A stretch of DNA of 64,000 bases from Granulosicoccus sp045106475 (lineage in GTDB: Bacteria; Pseudomonadota; Gammaproteobacteria; Granulosicoccales; Granulosicoccaceae). The notes below the pieces were generated by a model that saw only the letters and a list, made by a program, of their open reading frames with translations, was not told where the DNA came from and ran no database searches. The stretch is taken from assembly GCA_045106475.1 (NCBI GenBank), contig JBGCEO010000025.1:62001-126000 (forward strand), in the 5' to 3' direction. Position numbers and translations under genes: made by a program. Below, piece after piece: positions 56,137 to 64,000 of this stretch; within the stretch, counting starts at the first letter, position 1; each line of letters starts with the position of its first letter.

Positions 56137-57237
56137 TTACACTTTCGCTCCAGCATCGGCCAGTACCAGTCCCGTATCGACATCGAATACTTTGATTTGG
56201 GATGGCTCTACAGAAAACCTGGACACATCCTTTAACGTGTCGTATTGGCCTGCAGTTTCCGTTTTGATGATAAAAAGCTCGTCACCAAGCTTCGTATGCA
56301 GCAGTGCTTCTGAACCCAGTGTTTCAACAAGTTCCAGTTGAACACGAATGGGATCGCTGCCGAGATTATTCACTCGAGCGTGTTCCGGGCGTATCCCGAC
56401 GACCACACGCGATCCGATACGATCACGGATATCCGGTAACGCGGGCAACGGCAGCTTCTGATCGTCTATTTCAGCTATCGGTGCATCGGCCGTGCCGCCA
56501 ACCGTTGCTTCGAACTGATTCATCGGCGGAGAACCAATGAATCCCGCAACGAAGGTATTGGCAGGATTAAGAAATAGCTCCATAGGTGTGCCTACTTGCT
56601 CGATAAGCCCATCGTTCATAACCACAATACGATCTGCAAGCGTCATAGCCTCAACTTGGTCGTGGGTAACGTAGATACTAGTGACATCGAGTTTGTTATG
56701 AAGCCGTTTTATTTCGGCCCGCATTTGTGAACGCAGCTTGGCATCGAGGTTAGACAGCGGTTCATCGAACAGGAATACCTCTGGATGACGAACAATGGCC
56801 CGACCCATCGCAACACGTTGCCGTTGTCCACCGGAAAGGTCAGCAGGACGTCGTTGAAGATAATCGGTAAGGCCAAGTATTTTGGCAACATCGGCTACCA
56901 TGACTTGAACCTTTTCCGCAGGCGTTTTACGAATCCTAAGCCCAAATGCAATGTTCTCAGCCACACTGAGATGTGGATACAGCGCGTAGTTCTGGAAAAC
57001 CATGGCAACGTTACGATCTTTAGGTGCAACGCGATTAACCGGTTTTCCTTTAATCGATACAGTGCCGGATGATATCTCTTCGAGTCCTGCAATCATTCTC
57101 AGCGTGGTTGATTTGCCACATCCCGAGGGACCAACCAGCACAACGAACTCGTGTGGTTTCACTTCAAGATCAATAGCCTTAACGACCTCAATTTCGCCGT
57201 ATCGCTTGACCAGTTGTGACAGTTTAACGCCTGACAT
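56137..57237 (-). CDS. Sugar ABC ATPase (UgpC/MsmK-like)
   Basis: A 366-aa ATPase. Walker A GPSGCGKST, Q-loop VFQNYALYPHLSV, signature LSGGQRQRVAMGRAI, Walker B VFLFDEPLSNLDAKLR and switch His (VTHDQVEAM). The C-terminal TOBE region (about 240-366) carries NRIEEH-type variation (GSRVVVGIRPEHARV). It is the first gene of the importer part, just after the regulator gene (33 nt gap), and energises LplB/LplC. Confidence 0.93.
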   Translation of the reverse strand: MSGVKLSQLVKRYGEIEVVKAIDLEVKPHEFVVLVGPSGCGKSTTLRMIAGLEEISSGTVSIKGKPVNRVAPKDRNVAMVFQNYALYPHLSVAENIAFGLRIRKTPAEKVQVMVADVAKILGLTDYLQRRPADLSGGQRQRVAMGRAIVRHPEVFLFDEPLSNLDAKLRSQMRAEIKRLHNKLDVTSIYVTHDQVEAMTLADRIVVMNDGLIEQVGTPMELFLNPANTFVAGFIGSPPMNQFEATVGGTADAPIAEIDDQKLPLPALPDIRDRIGSRVVVGIRPEHARVNNLGSDPIRVQLELVETLGSEALLHTKLGDELFIIKTETAGQYDTLKDVSRFSVEPSQIKVFDVDTGLVLADAGAKV

Positions 57238-57270
57238 AGTGTGTGTTATCTCCGACCTAAAGCTCTTTAA

Positions 57271-58080
57271 CTAGCCTGCGCTACGTCTTCCAGATCGCGA
57301 TCGACGCGATGCTGACGCTTGGTTTTCAATGAATTCCAGTAAGGCCGGATTCGTCGAGAATTGTTGAATTTCACGTTCAAGTGAACCGAGATGCGCAACC
57401 AGTGCGTCTTCTGCACCATCGGCGTCCTGGTGTCGAATCGCCTCGACAATTGCCTGATGTTCCGCAAGTACAGCGGGACCGCGGCGAATGTTTTTGATTC
57501 GCTTCAGATGACGCATTCGATTGACGTCTGCTTGAGTTTTAAGCATTAATTCCCAAACACCGGCCACACCCGCCATAACAAAGAAACTCTGGTGCAATGC
57601 CTGGTCAAGCGCAAAAAAACGCGCATACTCTTCATTGCTTAGTGCGTCTATTTGTTGATTAAGATTCTGGTCCAATTGTTCAAGCAAAGTCGCATCTGCC
57701 GGTTGCTCAGCTGCACGCCTAACCGCACCAATTTCTAACTGAAGTCGTGTGAAACAAGCTTCGATGTACTTGTTAATTCGAATGGCTGACACATAGGTAC
57801 CGCTCTTGGGAACAATTTCGACCAAGCCGTCATTTTCCAACCGAATGAGTGCTTCACGTACCGGCGTTTTGCTGGACTTAAGCACGTCAGCGATTTCTTT
57901 TTCGGACACTAACTGCCCGGGTAAAAGTCGAAGCGAAATAATTTCATCACGCAAAATTCGATAAACCTGCGATGGCAGCGGCTCGGTTGGATTGAGCTCG
58001 AAATTTTGAAGTAAATCGGTAAGCGCTACCCCTTCTCCAGTGAGGTCGGCGGTTACAGAGTTGTGTTCAGAACTCGACAT
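57271..58080 (-). CDS. GntR-family regulator with FCD domain
   Basis: A 269-aa regulator. The winged helix spans about 38-105 (QVYRILRDEIISLRLLPGQL, DVLKSSKTPVREALIRLENDG, EIVPKSGTYVS). The all-helical FCD effector domain (110-250) has metal/ligand residues such as DQALHQSFF and HQAIVEAIRHQD. It is the first minus-strand gene of the uronate locus and divergent from the glucarate-dehydratase gene, so it probably represses both units until a uronate or sugar acid binds. A candidate operator is at 58108-58136. Confidence 0.9.
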   Translation of the reverse strand: MSSSEHNSVTADLTGEGVALTDLLQNFELNPTEPLPSQVYRILRDEIISLRLLPGQLVSEKEIADVLKSSKTPVREALIRLENDGLVEIVPKSGTYVSAIRINKYIEACFTRLQLEIGAVRRAAEQPADATLLEQLDQNLNQQIDALSNEEYARFFALDQALHQSFFVMAGVAGVWELMLKTQADVNRMRHLKRIKNIRRGPAVLAEHQAIVEAIRHQDADGAEDALVAHLGSLEREIQQFSTNPALLEFIENQASASRRSRSGRRSAG

Positions 58081-58107
58081 CTTTGTTGTGTGTAGGCCTG
58101 CTAGACT

Positions 58108-58136
58108 GATATATTTGATTTAATTTCTAATATATC
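58108..58136. promoter_or_regulatory. Candidate GntR operator in divergent promoter region
   Basis: GATATATT-N13-AATATATC is a perfect 8-bp inverted repeat centred between the GntR gene (start 58080) and the enolase-superfamily gene (start 58220). A further GATATC/TATAT-rich segment follows at about 58142-58160. The location is ideal for autoregulation and control of both units; binding is inferred from position and symmetry only. Confidence 0.5.
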
Positions 58137-58219
58137 TGTTTGGATATCTGATGTATATGTTTATTTTTCAAACCTATCAATAATCGCTTAAAAGACGCGA
58201 TGTCATTTTCGGAAAAATA

Positions 58220-59470
58220 GTGATTATTCAAAATGTTAAGTTAACTCCAGTTGCGATTCCAGACGTTCCACTGGTCAACACAAAAGGAGTACACCAGGCG
58301 GTTTTTCTGCGCACGATTATTGAAATCGAAACCGATGATGGTCAGGTCGGTATTGGCGAATCCTATGGTGGCGCTCGCGCTTTAAACGGCATGCGTCAGG
58401 CAGCCAACGCCTTGGTCGGATTGGATCCGTTTCACTTGAACGAGTTGCGTCAACGTGTAGAGACTGCTTTACCAAATGCCGGCGGCATCAATGCGCCAAC
58501 GATGCTTACTCAGCACCAGGTTGTCGATGCGGTTTATAGCGCGTTTGAGATTCCTTTACTGGACATTCAAGGCAAAGTGCTAAACCGCCCCCTGTGCGAT
58601 TTACTCGGCGGCGCGGTTAGAGACCGCGTTAGCTTTGGCGGATACCTCTTCTATAAGTTTGCCAAACCGGAACAGTATCCGGGTCCAGACCTGTTCGACG
58701 AGGTAATGACCCCCGAGGCATTAGTCAATGAGGCAAAGTCTTTGGTGAAAACCTATGGGTTCCGTTCACTAAAACTTAAAGGCGGCGTACTGGAACCCAA
58801 ACTTGAAATTGAAACCATGCAAGCGCTGCGTGATGAATTTCCTGACGCAGCACTCCGAATCGATCCTATGGGTGCGTGGCGGGTGCCGACTGCAATGTCA
58901 ATCTGCGAAGAAATTGGAGACATACTGGAATACCTTGAAGATCCTGTACGCGGCATGGAGGCCATGGCCGAACTGGCATCGAAAACCGATGTACCACTCG
59001 CAACTAATTTAGTGGTAGTTGAATTCGAACAAGTGGTGGAGGCGTATCGTAACGGTGCGGTACAAATTATATTGTCGGATCACCACTATTGGCGTGGTGC
59101 AACAGGATCCATTCGGCTTGGGGAATTTTGCCGCGCCGGAGGACTAGGTATATCGATGCATTCGAACACGCATCTTGGTATCAGCTTAGCCGCAATGATA
59201 CACGTCGCCGCTGCAACTCCGAACCTGACCTACGATTGCGATACGCATTATCCGTGGACGCAGAGTGACATTATTACAGGTGGAAAGCTAACCATCGATG
59301 GCGGCAGTATCAAAGTACCTGAAGGCCCAGGACTTGGCGTTGAAATCGATCAAGATGCGCTTGCCGAGTTTCACAATCTTTATCTATCACAAAATTTGAG
59401 AGATCGAGAAGATACCGATGAAATGCTTAAATACATTCCTGACTACAAGCGAGTGGTTCCACGATGGTGA
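58220..59470 (+). CDS. Glucarate dehydratase family (enolase superfamily)
   Basis: A 416-aa enolase-superfamily enzyme with a GTG start. Key residues follow the glucarate dehydratase pattern: Lys185-x-Lys187 in KLKGG, Asp215 (RIDPMG), Glu240 (YLEDPV), Asn263 (ATNLVV), Asp287 (LSDHHYW) and His314 (MHSNTH). It should dehydrate an aldarate such as D-glucarate to a 4-deoxy-5-keto acid. The sequence is shorter and differs from E. coli GudD around residues 140-165, so the exact sugar acid may differ. It is divergent from the GntR gene and converges with the acyl-CoA dehydrogenase gene. Confidence 0.85.
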   Translation: MIIQNVKLTPVAIPDVPLVNTKGVHQAVFLRTIIEIETDDGQVGIGESYGGARALNGMRQAANALVGLDPFHLNELRQRVETALPNAGGINAPTMLTQHQVVDAVYSAFEIPLLDIQGKVLNRPLCDLLGGAVRDRVSFGGYLFYKFAKPEQYPGPDLFDEVMTPEALVNEAKSLVKTYGFRSLKLKGGVLEPKLEIETMQALRDEFPDAALRIDPMGAWRVPTAMSICEEIGDILEYLEDPVRGMEAMAELASKTDVPLATNLVVVEFEQVVEAYRNGAVQIILSDHHYWRGATGSIRLGEFCRAGGLGISMHSNTHLGISLAAMIHVAAATPNLTYDCDTHYPWTQSDIITGGKLTIDGGSIKVPEGPGLGVEIDQDALAEFHNLYLSQNLRDREDTDEMLKYIPDYKRVVPRW

Positions 59471-59479
59471 ACGCATCAG

Positions 59480-61120
59480 TCATTGCATAACCCATTCAGA
59501 AGATATGCTGCAGGCATTTTCAGCAACGGACATTTCCGCACTAAGCTGATGCAAGCGGAAATAAGCCAGTTTTGATAAATCTTCGACGTCAAGCATTCTA
59601 CACACCATCAAACTCGACACCGCGACCCAGCCCGCGCGCATGTAACCATCAGCAGAAAGATTGGCCGATGAAACCCCGGAACTACCTTTAATAAAGCACT
59701 CTGAAAGCGCAGCAAAACGATCGAGCAACAACTGTACTGCTCTCTTCACAGAAGCGTCAGAGCAAGATGAAAGCTCTGCACGCGCTTGCGACAAGAAAAG
59801 GTCAAGAGTCTTACCTTTATCACGCAGTACGCGACGGTGAAGAAAGTCTTGTGCTTGTATTCCCGTTGTACCTTCATAAATGGTGATGACCCGGGCATCG
59901 CGCAACAGCTGCTCGATCGGCCACTCTCGTGTATACCCGGCGCCACCGAGTACCTGCAATGCGCTATTTGCAACGTTAAAAGCGGTTTCTCCACCGAAGT
60001 TTTTAGCCAGCGGTAGAAGAAATGCAGCAATGTCCCCAGCCCTTTCATCGCCAGCGCGGGCTTGATCAAGTAAAACAGAAACCTCCAGAACAACTGCTCT
60101 GAGCACTTCGGTCTGCGCATCCATTGCGGTAAGTTGCCGGCGTACATCGGCATGTTCAATAATCGGCACTGGCGGTTTATCAGGCATACCACCCTGCAGC
60201 CGCTCAGATGCATAGCCAAACGCTATTCGAGTCGCACGTTGCGCAACACCCAGACCTTGACAGGCAGTTTGCAGTCGCATCAGTTCAATCATGCGAAACA
60301 TTTGCTGGATGCCTCGACCCTCGTCGCCTAGCAAGTTTGCATGTGAAGCGTCAAAGTCCATCACACAGGTCGGTGAACCGTGGATTCCCAGTTTTTCCTC
60401 GATACGACTGACACTCACCCCATTTCGCGAGCCATCTTCATGACGATCAGGCACCAGAAATAAGCTAAGGCCTCTGGTACCAGCTTCCGGCGAACCGGTA
60501 CGTGCCAGCATGCAATGGCCAATGCGCGAACTAAGGTCGTGATCGCCAAAAGAGATCCAACACTTCGAGCCGCTTACCTGCCAGCCTTCGTCCGTTCTTG
60601 TGGCTTTAGTGCGTATTCGGCCCACATCAGATCCTGCACCGGGTTCGGATATGCAGATGGTCGTAGCCCATTCACCTGCCGCTAGCTTGGGAAGCCACTG
60701 CCGGGCAATCTCCGGGCTTAGCGCATTAATAAGATGAGCTGCCGGACGTGAGGCACTCATCATAAACGCCATCGCTTCGGCCTCAAAAAATAGGCTTGCG
60801 GCTGAGTGCATCGCAGTTGGCAGTCCCTGACCACCCAGTTCGTCGGGTAAATCCATGGCCTGCCATCCGCCTTCAGCCATCGCCGCAAAGGCATCTGGAT
60901 AACCTCGGGGAGTTATGACTCTGCCATCCTGTAGCCGGCAACCCTCTGAATCGCCGCTCACGCCAATGGGGTGAAGTTCTTCCCGTGCAAACTTTGCTGC
61001 CTCATCAAGCACAGCGATAACAGTTTGATCATCGATATCATGTGATTGAGCGAGCTCAGCCCAACCGGGAGTTGCGGCTAGAAGAGCGAGTGTGCGCTCA
61101 GCCTCTGACAGTTTAAGCAT
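59480..61120 (-). CDS. Acyl-CoA dehydrogenase (DmdC/FadE-like large type)
   Basis: A 546-aa flavoenzyme. FAD/substrate motifs: TTICISEPGAGSDVGRIRTKA and SGSKCWISFGDHDLS. The catalytic Glu lies in TIYEGTTGIQAQDF, with QVLGGAGYTREWPIEQLLRDARV before it. The length and C-terminal extension (about 440-546) match the 3-methylmercaptopropionyl-CoA dehydrogenase-like group, though the substrate is not determined. The promoter region contains a 12-bp palindrome at 61141-61152. Confidence 0.88.
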   Translation of the reverse strand: MLKLSEAERTLALLAATPGWAELAQSHDIDDQTVIAVLDEAAKFAREELHPIGVSGDSEGCRLQDGRVITPRGYPDAFAAMAEGGWQAMDLPDELGGQGLPTAMHSAASLFFEAEAMAFMMSASRPAAHLINALSPEIARQWLPKLAAGEWATTICISEPGAGSDVGRIRTKATRTDEGWQVSGSKCWISFGDHDLSSRIGHCMLARTGSPEAGTRGLSLFLVPDRHEDGSRNGVSVSRIEEKLGIHGSPTCVMDFDASHANLLGDEGRGIQQMFRMIELMRLQTACQGLGVAQRATRIAFGYASERLQGGMPDKPPVPIIEHADVRRQLTAMDAQTEVLRAVVLEVSVLLDQARAGDERAGDIAAFLLPLAKNFGGETAFNVANSALQVLGGAGYTREWPIEQLLRDARVITIYEGTTGIQAQDFLHRRVLRDKGKTLDLFLSQARAELSSCSDASVKRAVQLLLDRFAALSECFIKGSSGVSSANLSADGYMRAGWVAVSSLMVCRMLDVEDLSKLAYFRLHQLSAEMSVAENACSISSEWVMQ

Positions 61121-61140
61121 CGTTACCCCTTGAACAATCT

Positions 61141-61152
61141 TTACTTAAGTAA
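61141..61152. promoter_or_regulatory. Palindrome upstream of acyl-CoA dehydrogenase
   Basis: TTACTTAAGTAA is a perfect 12-bp palindrome 21 nt upstream of the dehydrogenase start, suitable for a TetR-type fatty-acid repressor. The rest of the 312-nt gap to 61432 shows no gene, RNA or repeat that I can recognise. Confidence 0.35.
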
Positions 61153-61432
61153 GAATTTGAGGTCGAAACTCCTACCCGCTAGCTGTTCAGGCGATACAGT
61201 TTTACCGGTACTCATTAACCGCTTGCAGCTCATGTCAATTTCATCATCCCGTTTTCATTCTCTGTACAAGACCCCGTTTCGGGACCAGTGTAACCAGAAC
61301 ACACGGGGTAATGAGAAAAAAGCCGAAGTAAAAATCAGCTCGTAAGCACGCAAGACATGCCAGAACTATTGAGGCCCGCTTTACCAGTATCGAATTCGCA
61401 GATAAAGCGATCGCAAACGAATGGGCTTCACA

Positions 61433-61729
61433 TCAGGAATCAGTATCAGACAAACTCTGCTTCAATATTTTGAATTCGGTTCCCAGCTCCCTGGCAGATT
61501 CCGACATCATTTCGGCCGCCACCTGCAAACGCCGCGCTGGGTCAAGTCCCTCTACACGCTTCTCATAAGAGTCCAGCATAGCCCGCCCTGCTGCGCACTG
61601 CTCGGCAGTACCTCGAGTCATCTCGATCATAAGGACGGCTTTTCGTCTTGCTTCGAATTCTTCAGGATTCTCCAGATAGAGTCCTGCCCAATCATCAAAA
61701 TCAAACTCGGTGTTCGGTTGCTCTGTCAT
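61433..61729 (-). CDS. DUF3135-family protein
   Basis: A 98-aa cytoplasmic protein. I chose the ATG at 61729 because homology (FDFDDWAGLYLENPEEFEARRKAVL) starts just after it; the frame runs 32 codons further upstream without family resemblance. It is all-helical and acidic, matching DUF3135, a small gammaproteobacterial family of unknown function. No operon partner is evident. Confidence 0.65.
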   Translation of the reverse strand: MTEQPNTEFDFDDWAGLYLENPEEFEARRKAVLMIEMTRGTAEQCAAGRAMLDSYEKRVEGLDPARRLQVAAEMMSESARELGTEFKILKQSLSDTDS

Positions 61730-61974
61730 GGAACATCTCGCAATTGCATGGAATCTGCCTTCTATTCTGCATGCTGCGGCAACCGCATTTTGCGATCTGA
61801 ACCACATCCATAAGAGAGAGCTCACAAGCGGTGCACACTATCGGTACTTTTTGATGACCAAGGCTCATCTGTGAAGAAAGCTGCTTGGTCTTATGTGGCA
61901 GTGATGCAAGTTTTCTGGCGACGCAAGCTATTCAATGCCAGAACGACACGATGGATTTAACTCGAAGTTACCCA

Positions 61975-62544
61975 CTAGTGTTTGTTTGGTTTTGGCTTAC
62001 CAAGAACATACTGAAGTGAGCCTTTGTGCCAAGGTAATGATGGAGAAACAGTTTTTACATCGACAGTACTCATCGGCTCAAGAGCCTTTGTAATTTGCCA
62101 GGAGTGGTTGTCATGAAGACGGTGGTGACCTACCAGAACCTTGCTTCCTATAGGTAAGAGCGTACCAAGAGGAATACTGCCATAAGCGGCAAATATGCCT
62201 GCACCCGACTGCATCGCTGCAGCCGTTTCAGGTGCAATAACCGCAACATTAAGCTGATCGGTAGCAAGTAAACTGGCTAGTCTGGTGGCAGCCGGTGCTC
62301 TCGCAACGCGCGCACTGGCAGTGGGTAATTCAGTTTCCAGCAGCGCTACTATTTCCTTTGATAATTCGTACGTTTCGGGATCATCCTTGTGGCAACCTAC
62401 CAATAGATGTTTTTGCCTGTAAACAGCCCATTGCTTGTAGGGTGTATGTGCGCTGGATGATAATGGTTGCAGAGCTGCAGCCAGAATAGCGCCTATACAG
62501 GATCGACGCGAAAAGTTACATCGATCCTGCTTATCAATTGCCAT
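61975..62544 (-). CDS. Small exported receptor-like protein
   Basis: A 189-aa protein with a Tat-like signal (NFSRRSCIGAILAAAL, cut near SSSAHT). The mature part (LLVGCHKDDPETYELSKEIV, LLATDQLNVAVIAPETAAAM, FAAYGSIPLGTLLPIG) looks like one lobe of a TAXI/phosphonate-type solute receptor. It is about half the usual length, so either a truncated receptor or a small accessory protein. It lies 28 nt after the formamidase-family gene and is probably co-transcribed with it. Confidence 0.5.
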   Translation of the reverse strand: MAIDKQDRCNFSRRSCIGAILAAALQPLSSSAHTPYKQWAVYRQKHLLVGCHKDDPETYELSKEIVALLETELPTASARVARAPAATRLASLLATDQLNVAVIAPETAAAMQSGAGIFAAYGSIPLGTLLPIGSKVLVGHHRLHDNHSWQITKALEPMSTVDVKTVSPSLPWHKGSLQYVLGKPKPNKH

Positions 62545-62572
62545 AGTAATGTATTTATTTTTTTGGCTTGAT

Positions 62573-63832
62573 TCAACGCTGCGCGCGTTTTATAAATACA
62601 TCTTCGTTTAACACGGCAGTGACAATGTAGTTGGGAACGTCAACTACCTGCCCCACGCGTAAATCTACTGCCACGCTGGCCAGAATGTACGCTTGTTCTG
62701 AGGTCAAACCATACTCTCGTTCGATGTAAGCGATCATCTTTATCAGTGCATTGCGAGCAGCTAACGTCAGATCTTCTGAAAGATTTTCAAGATCCGCAAT
62801 CTTTTGACTTTCAAGATAAGTATGCGGGGCCGGAACTTCCCCGGCTGATTTTATAGGTAGACCAATGGTTTGATAGAACTGCGACGGTTCTATAGCCTTG
62901 ATCTGAGCGCCACCTTCCACTTCTGGGCCGGTTATGACAGAACCCAGCCCTTTACGTACTTCGGTGACAACAGTTACCACACCACCCATTTCAATAGCAG
63001 TACCAGAGACTTCACCATCACCCTGTGCATAGTGCACATCACCTACGAACAGCCCGCACCCATCTATAAAACAGGGCAGCAGCAAAGTAGTACCGATCTG
63101 CATTTGCTGTACGTCCATATTGCCGCCATTTTCCCGAGGCGGAACAGTTCTCAAACATTTATCCTTGTTGGTTCCATTTGGACCGCACACCGCAGTGGGT
63201 AATGCACCTGTTGGCTCAGGCGGCAAAGCAATGCCACCCGCTGCTCCCAAAGCAGCTTCTCGAGCAAGCCATGCGTCAACTTCAGGATCGCCCGGTAGCA
63301 CACCAACAGAGCCCATGAACGCTTCATAGGGAACCCGAACACCCGGCATTTGATCTGATTCAGCGTGCGTACGCGACAATCTCCAATTCACCAAGTGAGG
63401 CTCTGTGTAGATATCGCGTAAAAACCCAAAACCCGGAACAATCACGGTATAACCGTATTCGTCAGGCTCAATATCAATCAGTGTAATGGCGAGTACGTCA
63501 CCACGTTCAGCACCCTCTATATAAACAGGGCCTGTCATGGGATGTACAAGATTTAAATCAACCGCAGCAAGATCGTCGGCATTTGAATCCAGCGTAAGGT
63601 CTGTATCCAGCGCATCGCGAGTATGAAAAATTAAATGGTCACCGGGATTAGCTCTGGCAACAGTGGGTATTGCCGAGTGGTAACGGTTAAAGCAGTTTGG
63701 ATCATCGACGCAATGTGCGCCCTGCTTTTCTATTGCTATTTTCGATTTCCATGTGACATCCGTGGTGTCAGCATAAACAGTGCCGGAAGCTATAAGCAGC
63801 AGCGCAGCGAGTGAGCTCTTGGTTGAACGCAT
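62573..63832 (-). CDS. Acetamidase/formamidase family protein with signal peptide
   Basis: A 419-aa FmdA/AmdA-family amidase. It has an N-terminal Sec signal (MRSTKSSLAALLLIASG, cut near TVYAD), unlike the usual cytoplasmic formamidases. Family features: NPGDHLIFHTRDALD, LVHPMTGPVYIEGAERGDVL, ENGGNMDVQQMQIGTTLLLPCF, FVGDVHYAQGDGEVSGTAIE and MIAYIEREYGLTSEQAYILASVAVDLRV. It would hydrolyse a small amide to ammonia and an acid in the periplasm. No gene is visible in the remaining bases to 64000. Confidence 0.82.
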   Translation of the reverse strand: MRSTKSSLAALLLIASGTVYADTTDVTWKSKIAIEKQGAHCVDDPNCFNRYHSAIPTVARANPGDHLIFHTRDALDTDLTLDSNADDLAAVDLNLVHPMTGPVYIEGAERGDVLAITLIDIEPDEYGYTVIVPGFGFLRDIYTEPHLVNWRLSRTHAESDQMPGVRVPYEAFMGSVGVLPGDPEVDAWLAREAALGAAGGIALPPEPTGALPTAVCGPNGTNKDKCLRTVPPRENGGNMDVQQMQIGTTLLLPCFIDGCGLFVGDVHYAQGDGEVSGTAIEMGGVVTVVTEVRKGLGSVITGPEVEGGAQIKAIEPSQFYQTIGLPIKSAGEVPAPHTYLESQKIADLENLSEDLTLAARNALIKMIAYIEREYGLTSEQAYILASVAVDLRVGQVVDVPNYIVTAVLNEDVFIKRAQR

Positions 63833-64000
63833 AATTCCCTCTTTTCTCAGGTTAAAGTTCCTATGGATCAGGGCAGGTCTAAATCGCCATAGCGCAGACG
63901 ATCTACCGATGGCGCAAATAATGTCTCAAACAGAAATATTCCTGTTTATACACCCGAAAATGATGTTTGTACAATCTGGGAAGATAACGCTGCAATTCAG

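Overview
The window looks like chromosomal DNA of a Gram-negative, aerobic, heterotrophic proteobacterium, most plausibly a marine or environmental gammaproteobacterium. The evidence is the lipobox lipoproteins, outer-membrane barrel, Tat and Sec signals, cytochromes b561/c, chemotaxis receptors and many ABC uptake systems. The genus is not established from sequence alone. Base composition looks fairly even throughout, and I see no tRNA, rRNA, insertion sequence, integrase or CRISPR array. Functions are inferred from motifs and remembered family patterns; no database search was run.

Layout. (1) 1-3.5 kb, minus: general L-amino-acid ABC transporter aapJ-aapQ-aapM, with the first codons of aapP at the window edge; a DAO-family FAD oxidoreductase lies upstream. 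(2) 5.3-12.8 kb: an orphan beta-barrel/lipoprotein pair, a cytochrome b561 beside a cytochrome c' remnant, a beta-helix protein, a lipoprotein and a soluble chemoreceptor. (3) 13-19.7 kb: a guanidinobutyrase-like ureohydrolase divergent from a polyamine-type ABC operon that ends in a metallo-hydrolase; then a DUF2867 protein and a small lipoprotein.

(4) 19.7-33.6 kb: the most notable region, a nitrogen-scavenging island. On the minus strand a NitT/TauT-type ABC transporter, UAAP1/UAAP2 (carboxyguanidine deiminase CgdAB), a guanidine/urea carboxylase and allophanate hydrolase form one operon. It is preceded by a well-matched guanidine-I (ykkC) riboswitch and, upstream of that, a sigma-54-type -24/-12 element. 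On the plus strand, next to a LysR regulator, lie biuret hydrolase and a second isochorismatase-fold hydrolase that may be a triuret hydrolase. A decayed ABC ATPase sits between these two, and a formamidase remnant sits upstream. Guanidine, biuret and possibly triuret would all converge on allophanate and the single allophanate hydrolase.

(5) 33.7-41.3 kb: a Dpp-type ABC operon with a fused DppD-DppF ATPase, then a Cache-type chemoreceptor. (6) 41.4-48.3 kb: a Tat-exported intradiol-dioxygenase-like protein, a small cytochrome c, a GalT plus a GHMP kinase resembling plant L-arabinokinase, an SDR and an ABC exporter. (7) 48.3-59.5 kb: a uronate-polysaccharide utilisation locus containing GH88, an SDR, a heparinase II/III-type lyase, an Lpl-type ABC importer with a UgpC-type ATPase, a GntR/FCD regulator and a divergent glucarate-dehydratase-family enzyme. 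(8) 59.5-64 kb: an acyl-CoA dehydrogenase, a DUF3135 protein, and an exported acetamidase/formamidase with a small exported receptor-like protein.

Common theme: uptake and stripping of small nitrogen compounds (amino acids, guanidino compounds, guanidine, biuret, amides), plus one acidic-polysaccharide locus.
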